From NCBI GenBank assembly GCA_016699735.1, contig CP065008.1, positions 2,480,001 through 2,544,000 of the forward strand: a stretch of DNA of 64,000 nucleotides. The letters run 5' to 3'. This stretch comes from Alphaproteobacteria bacterium. GTDB lineage: Bacteria > Pseudomonadota > Alphaproteobacteria > Micavibrionales > Micavibrionaceae. Positions 62,960-64,000 of the stretch are shown piece after piece. A model generated the notes under the pieces. That model saw nothing but the letters and a program-made list of their open reading frames with translations. It did not search any database and had not been told where the DNA came from. The translations under genes and the position numbers were made by a program. Every line of letters starts with the position of its first letter. Positions within the stretch are counted from its first letter, which is position 1.

Positions 62960-64000
62960 TTAAAACCGCACGTTCAGGTCGATCTTGGCGCGCAAAGCCG
63001 TTTCATCCTGCGCGTCGCCATAGGCATCCCCGGCGCGGAAACCGCCCAGAGTCGTCTTGAGATTGATTTTATCCGCAATAACGGGGTCGTAATTGAACTG
63101 CTCGGCCACATCCAGATTGAACATGACATCCAGACCATGCCCGAGATCGGTGTCCTCGCCGTTGACATCCGCGTCAATGGCCCCGACGGTGGTCGAACCT
63201 TCCGCCTCGGCCAGCGCGTAATAATGATAGAACCCGGCGATATCAAGCGCATCGGTCACGGGAACACCTACACCGACCGTAGCAATATGCAAATTCGAGA
63301 GGTCGGGATGCAGAACCGACCCGTAATTGTCGGTCGAGGATGGAAATCCCGAAAGATGACTGGAATTACTGTCCAGACCCGTCTGGCGGAAATTATGGTC
63401 GTCATTGTCCGAAGCATCGTCATCGCCCGACCCATAGGCATAACCGACATGGAAAATCGGTTGAAGGCTCGGGGAAACATTGACAGGAACATCAAGCCCC
63501 AGATCGACCGCCCATCCCCTCAAATCCGTCTCCTCATCCCCGGTCACGAGGCGGTTCTCCCCCGAAGACGTGGTCAGAAGGCTATCTTCGGTTCCCGCCA
63601 TACCGATCACATCGACCCGGTACTGCGGCTTTTCAATAAAATCAACCGCTTCGGTAATCGTTCCCTTGGCCCGGACACCCAGCCATACGATATCCGCATC
63701 GTCAGCATCGAAATCGTCGCCATCAACCTCATCCCCTGCGCTTTCAAGACCGGAATGGTCGTTTTGATAAGCGGCGCGGCCCTCGATAAATTGCTCGGGC
63801 TTCCACTGCCACGAAGCCTCGCCGATCACGCGCAGAATCCGCTCGTCATCCTCATTGTAAGCCCCGTCCCCGGTACGGTACTCCATCAGGTTCTGCCCGA
63901 TCGCAACGAAGCTTTTAAACAGGGTCGCATTATGCGTTAAACGCACGGCATCCAGATCGCGGTTCCACCACAACCCGTAATCCTCGCGGAAACGCTGACG
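62960..64000 (-). CDS. algE: Alginate export outer-membrane porin, AlgE-type, 5' end missing
   Basis: The frame is open from the right edge; the visible 346 residues cover the C-terminal part of an 18-strand-type barrel. RQRFREDYGLWW, MEYRT, FRQTGLDSNSSHLSG, LSNLHIATVG, FRAGDAYGDAQDETALRAKI match the Pseudomonas alginate export protein AlgE family (Alginate_exp). C-terminal Phe (DLNVRF) fits an outer-membrane barrel. It exports the polymer modified by the epimerase and acetyltransferase in the same region. Start outside the window. Confidence 0.88.
   Translation of the reverse strand, partial: RQRFREDYGLWWNRDLDAVRLTHNATLFKSFVAIGQNLMEYRTGDGAYNEDDERILRVIGEASWQWKPEQFIEGRAAYQNDHSGLESAGDEVDGDDFDADDADIVWLGVRAKGTITEAVDFIEKPQYRVDVIGMAGTEDSLLTTSSGENRLVTGDEETDLRGWAVDLGLDVPVNVSPSLQPIFHVGYAYGSGDDDASDNDDHNFRQTGLDSNSSHLSGFPSSTDNYGSVLHPDLSNLHIATVGVGVPVTDALDIAGFYHYYALAEAEGSTTVGAIDADVNGEDTDLGHGLDVMFNLDVAEQFNYDPVIADKINLKTTLGGFRAGDAYGDAQDETALRAKIDLNVRF

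Overview
The window looks like a chromosomal segment of a Gram-negative alphaproteobacterium with moderate-to-high GC. Evidence: TorF-type porin, ELM1-like protein, DUF2927-type protein, alphaproteobacterial-style chemoreceptors, an elongator tRNA-Met typical of the class, and outer-membrane export proteins. The exact lineage cannot be fixed from the sequence alone; a Micavibrionales/Rhodospirillales-like relative is a guess. No plasmid, phage or IS backbone is visible.

Layout. 1-3.3 kb: end of a membrane protein, then a gmd-fcl-manC-like operon for GDP-fucose on the minus strand. 3.3-7.3 kb: a repeat-rich accessory patch with two tandem paralogous membrane proteins that share a copied promoter, a Doc/AbrB-type toxin-antitoxin pair, and a composite palindromic repeat present three times. 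7.3-12.6 kb: sterol-desaturase-like hydroxylase, UDP-glucuronate-4-epimerase-like protein, tsaC/sua5, a remnant-like GT51 protein and anmK. 12.7-17.3 kb: tyrS, a flippase-like membrane protein, an O-antigen-ligase-like protein and an EamA transporter. 17.2-26.3 kb: a giant AsmA/YhdP-like protein, bcp, a hydrolase, a cysteine desulfurase with a ferredoxin and a Dabb protein, and mnmA.

27-30 kb: tRNA-Met(CAT), then a two-gene operon (PaaK/CapK-like adenylating enzyme plus nitroreductase) behind a perfect 25-bp palindrome. 30-36.7 kb: CHAP lipoprotein, DUF2927-type protein, ELM1-like protein, lipid-kinase-like protein and several unknown envelope proteins. 36.7-40.7 kb: two chemoreceptors whose last 1.09 kb are almost identical; the first is frameshifted in a C-tract. 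41-46.7 kb: TorF porin, a large unknown protein, and a four-gene cluster (GT2, methyltransferase, Nudix, histidine phosphatase) behind a promoter whose -10 region is duplicated.

46.7-57.7 kb: FAD-linked dehydrogenase, DUF350 protein, and an RND efflux operon (adaptor, pump, outer-membrane factor) translationally coupled to a glutaryl-CoA-dehydrogenase-like gene. 57.8-64 kb: alginate-type genes: AlgI-like MBOAT acetyltransferase, an RTX mannuronan C5-epimerase with altered active-site residues, a hexose-6-phosphate mutarotase and an AlgE-type alginate export porin running off the right end. The most promising leads are the nitroreductase/adenylase operon, the C5-epimerase variant with its alginate surroundings, the paralog/repeat island, and the GT2-methyltransferase-Nudix-phosphatase cluster.
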